Below, in pieces: positions 6,427 through 7,578 of a DNA stretch of 7,578 nt; the first letter of the stretch is position 1, and every line of letters starts with the position of its first letter. The stretch spans positions 1 through 7,578 of the forward strand of contig JAUWBQ010000081.1 in NCBI GenBank assembly GCA_030601645.1, in the 5' to 3' direction. The translations under genes were made by a program, and so were the position numbers. The notes beneath the pieces were generated by a model. It made no database searches. It was not told the DNA's origin and worked only from the letters and a program-made list of their open reading frames with translations. The DNA comes from Candidatus Bathyarchaeota archaeon (GTDB taxonomy: Archaea; Thermoproteota; Bathyarchaeia; TCS64).

Positions 6427-6597
6427 TTACTCCTGGATCGATCTCTTGAATCTCTCGGCCATGGGGTCATAATATCTCTCGTTGAATTCTTCGAGCTTAT
6501 CGGGATGTTCTAGTTTGATGTGGAACCGAACGCCGCCAGGGCTTGCCGCCTGCCTTTCGCAGTAGGGGCATTGGAATCGCTCCGTCTGGACGGACAT
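6427..6597 (-). CDS. 56-aa C2H2 zinc-finger miniprotein
   Basis: A very small protein easily missed by length filters. It begins MSVQTERFQCPYCERQA and contains Cys10-x2-Cys13-x12-His26-x4-His31, the spacing of a classical C2H2 zinc finger. A charged, probably helical tail follows (HPDKLEEFNERYYDPMAERF, 31-50). The finger occupies nearly the whole N-terminal half, so it could bind nucleic acid or a protein partner; the role is unknown. The ATG at 6597 has only a weak purine stretch upstream. TAATATATACC (6626-6616) is a good TATA box centred about 24-26 nt before the ATG, which suggests leaderless translation. Codon third positions and the ordered metal ligands support a real gene. It is divergent from the CPxCG protein gene at 6959. 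Confidence 0.82.
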   Translation of the reverse strand: MSVQTERFQCPYCERQAASPGGVRFHIKLEHPDKLEEFNERYYDPMAERFKRSIQE

Positions 6598-6615
6598 TGT
6601 CTCTCTACGTTGTAT

Positions 6616-6626
6616 GGTATATATTA
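6616..6626 (-). promoter_or_regulatory. TATA box of the C2H2 miniprotein gene
   Basis: TAATATATACC on the minus strand, centred about 25 nt before the ATG at 6597. This is the distance at which archaeal transcripts start, so the mRNA would begin at or next to the start codon. Confidence 0.55.
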
Positions 6627-6680
6627 CTATTATTTACGGTTTTTGTTGAAATAAACTATAATAAACGCCTCGCAGCTAAA

Positions 6681-6693
6681 TATAATTTTTATA
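6681..6693 (+). promoter_or_regulatory. Possible plus-strand TATA box for a long leader or small RNA
   Basis: TATAATTTTTATA resembles an archaeal TATA box. If used on the plus strand, transcription would start near 6715 and cover the copy-2 hairpin (6842-6869) and the long inverted repeat (6872-6957) before the TTG at 6959. A second candidate, TTTTTAAG (6916-6922 region), lies inside the inverted repeat and would give a short leader without its left arm. Sequence alone does not decide between them. Confidence 0.3.
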
Positions 6694-6816
6694 CCGCCAT
6701 TTTCCACAATTATTCCTGATCACCCTTCATCCAAACACCAGTTTCATTCCAAATGGCAGATTCTGTTTTCAATGTCACGAACGAGATATTATGGATCCCG
6801 TGTTCATCACTTTAAT

Positions 6817-6874
6817 TTCACTCTGGCAGCAGAACATACTGTTTTTGTCTCATCTTTATGAGACGAAAAAGCGG
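6817..6874 (+). repeat. Hairpin element, copy 2 (12-bp stem with one G-U)
   Basis: TTTTTGTCTCAT (6842-6853) pairs with ATGAGACGAAAA (6858-6869) around a CTTT loop, with one wobble pair (T6846-G6865). Compared with copy 1 at 2566-2620, the stem differs by C-to-T and C-to-T on the left arm, matched by G-to-A and G-to-A on the right arm, so the pairing is kept. GCGG follows at the same spacing (6871-6874), and the GCAGC box upstream (6826-6830) is shared. The preserved pairing points to selection on structure, in RNA or as a DNA site. Confidence 0.6.
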
Positions 6875-6957
6875 TTTTCCCTTCCTTTAAGCCGTTCGAA
6901 GGCCTCACGTGCATCTTTTTAAGATGTCGGGGTCATTCCTTAAGGGAAGGGGAACCG
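6872..6957 (+). promoter_or_regulatory. Extended leader hairpin burying the RBS of the gene at 6959
   Basis: A long imperfect inverted repeat directly before the start codon. The outer stem pairs 6872-6877 with 6952-6957 and 6879-6891 with 6939-6951: 19 pairs, two of them G-U, with one bulged T at 6878. Inside, GGCCTC (6901-6906) can pair with GGGGTC (6929-6934, two G-U), and 6911-6917 pairs with 6921-6927 around a TTT loop. The Shine-Dalgarno-like GGAAGGGG (6945-6952) lies wholly in the right arm, opposite CCCTTCC (6879-6885), and the stem ends two nt before the TTG. As RNA this would mask the ribosome site, so a translational switch is plausible. Pairing is read by eye. Confidence 0.55.
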
Positions 6958-6958
6958 G

Positions 6959-7309
6959 TTGTCCGAAAGAGAAGATTCCAAGATCAGCTGGGTAACGTGC
7001 CCCGACTGCGGGGCCAAGATAGGCATCGTCCTTTCCGTTGGGAGAACGCCCCCAGGCGTTACTCAGCCTCAGGAAGTTCCGATTATCGTTCAGCAGGCGG
7101 GTGGCTTCAGTGAGAGGCTCGCGGCGGCCGGCGTAGACCTCACGCTGGTGAACGTGGACGAGGGCGAGGAGGTCGTGACAGTCAGCCCCAAGAAGTTCCT
7201 CGGGGATCTATGGGGGGCCATCAACGACGCAGTCAGGAGCTTGGGCGGTGGATGGATCCGGGACGGCCGGGACAGCCGATGGGAGATCAGAAAGGAAGAC
7301 ATTGAATAA
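6959..7309 (+). CDS. Small CPxCG-containing hypothetical protein
   Basis: A 116-residue protein without a family I can name. It opens with a zinc-knuckle half, TCPDCGAK (Cys14, Cys17). A middle region follows (VPIIVQQAGGFSERLAAAGVDLTLVNV, 40-66), then a C-terminal unit VSPKKFLGDLWGAINDAVRSLGGGWIRDGRDSRWEI (75-110). The pattern '...KKFLG...W..IN..V..LGG.W...G..S.WEI' resembles a short module I recall at the ends of other archaeal proteins, but I cannot name it. With only one CxxC, zinc binding would need a partner or dimer. The start must be the TTG at 6959: an in-frame stop (6941-6943) lies just upstream, and AAGGGG (6947-6952) is six nt before the TTG. The leader is unusually structured. It is convergent with the next gene, with a 12-nt gap. 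Confidence 0.8.
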   Translation: MSEREDSKISWVTCPDCGAKIGIVLSVGRTPPGVTQPQEVPIIVQQAGGFSERLAAAGVDLTLVNVDEGEEVVTVSPKKFLGDLWGAINDAVRSLGGGWIRDGRDSRWEIRKEDIE

Positions 7310-7321
7310 GCGACGTTCTCC

Positions 7322-7546
7322 TCATTGGGATTGACATTTCTCCGATTCGTGGAGGGCAACCTCCCTCGCCCATACCCCCGTCTCTGGTTTCTCGGAGACC
7401 TCGCGAAGGAAGTCCACCCAGTTTATGCCCACTGCATCCTTCCAACGCTTGTATGAAATCTTGAGGTTTTCCAGAGCCGATGAGTGGTAAGGGCAGTATT
7501 CCGTGGAAGACTTTTCCCTGCGGCATAGGGCGCATCTATCCGCCAT
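7322..7546 (-). CDS. Small CxxC/CxxH zinc-binding hypothetical protein
   Basis: A 74-residue protein beginning MADRCALCRREKSSTEYCPY, with Cys5-x2-Cys8-x9-Cys18-x2-His21, a likely single zinc site. It continues with an amphipathic, Trp-rich helical part (ALENLKISYKRWKDAVGINWVDFL, 24-47; ETGVWAREV, 55-63). From memory, small proteins of the form 'C..C......YC.YH..A..NL...Y..W....GI.W..YL......TG.WA.EV' recur in uncultivated archaea without known function; a search should confirm. The ATG at 7546 follows GGGAGGG (7558-7552) at 5 nt, a strong ribosome site. The frame is open upstream to the window edge, so a longer form cannot be fully excluded. Confidence 0.8.
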   Translation of the reverse strand: MADRCALCRREKSSTEYCPYHSSALENLKISYKRWKDAVGINWVDFLREVSEKPETGVWAREVALHESEKCQSQ

Positions 7547-7578
7547 CTTCGCCCTCCCTTTTCTTGCCGGGGCAGTCG

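Noticed and set aside
6269..6472. 67-codon plus-strand frame
   Set aside because: It overlaps the C2H2 gene on the opposite strand and its translation has no pattern. The AT tract at 6342-6355 lies inside it rather than upstream.
7536..7578. Possible tail of another minus-strand gene (ending ...DCPGKKREGEDGG)
   Set aside because: Only 13 codons are visible before a stop that overlaps the start of the 74-aa gene. It could be a real overlapping upstream gene, but there is too little to support a call.

Overview
The window looks archaeal, from an organism of moderate G+C content. Most genes are preceded by AT-rich TATA-type boxes, and several starts lie about 25 nt downstream of such a box with no Shine-Dalgarno site, as in leaderless mRNAs. 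The gene set also points to archaea: a NucS/EndoMS endonuclease, an SDR-type threonine dehydrogenase, a tiny winged-helix protein and several very small CxxC or C2H2 zinc proteins. A Bathyarchaeia-like or related lineage would fit, but that placement is inference.

Left part (1-2365): an L-threonine 3-dehydrogenase, cut by the window edge, is divergent from a 2-amino-3-ketobutyrate CoA ligase (kbl). Together they would convert threonine plus NAD+ and CoA into glycine, acetyl-CoA and NADH. Both promoters lie in the ~100 bp between them. A small winged-helix regulator is convergent to kbl.

Middle (2366-4813): about 300 bp of noncoding DNA carries a perfect hairpin. Then come, on the minus strand, a PLP aminotransferase of unknown substrate and nucS, the mismatch/ssDNA endonuclease, which has a PIP-like C terminus. 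nucS is divergent from an unrecognised 175-aa protein with an acidic linker.

Right part (4814-7578): a metallo-beta-lactamase-fold hydrolase (minus) is followed by a cluster of three very small putative zinc proteins. These are a 56-aa C2H2 protein, a 116-aa CPxCG protein and a 74-aa CxxC/CxxH protein. The long spacer between the first two holds the most interesting non-coding structure. One part is a second copy of the 2590-2615 hairpin, with compensatory base changes. The other is a long 6872-6957 inverted repeat that would fold the leader of the 116-aa gene into an extended hairpin, burying its Shine-Dalgarno site and ending next to its TTG start.

I saw no tRNA, rRNA, CRISPR array, insertion sequence or transposase. 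All homology statements come from reading motifs, not from searches.
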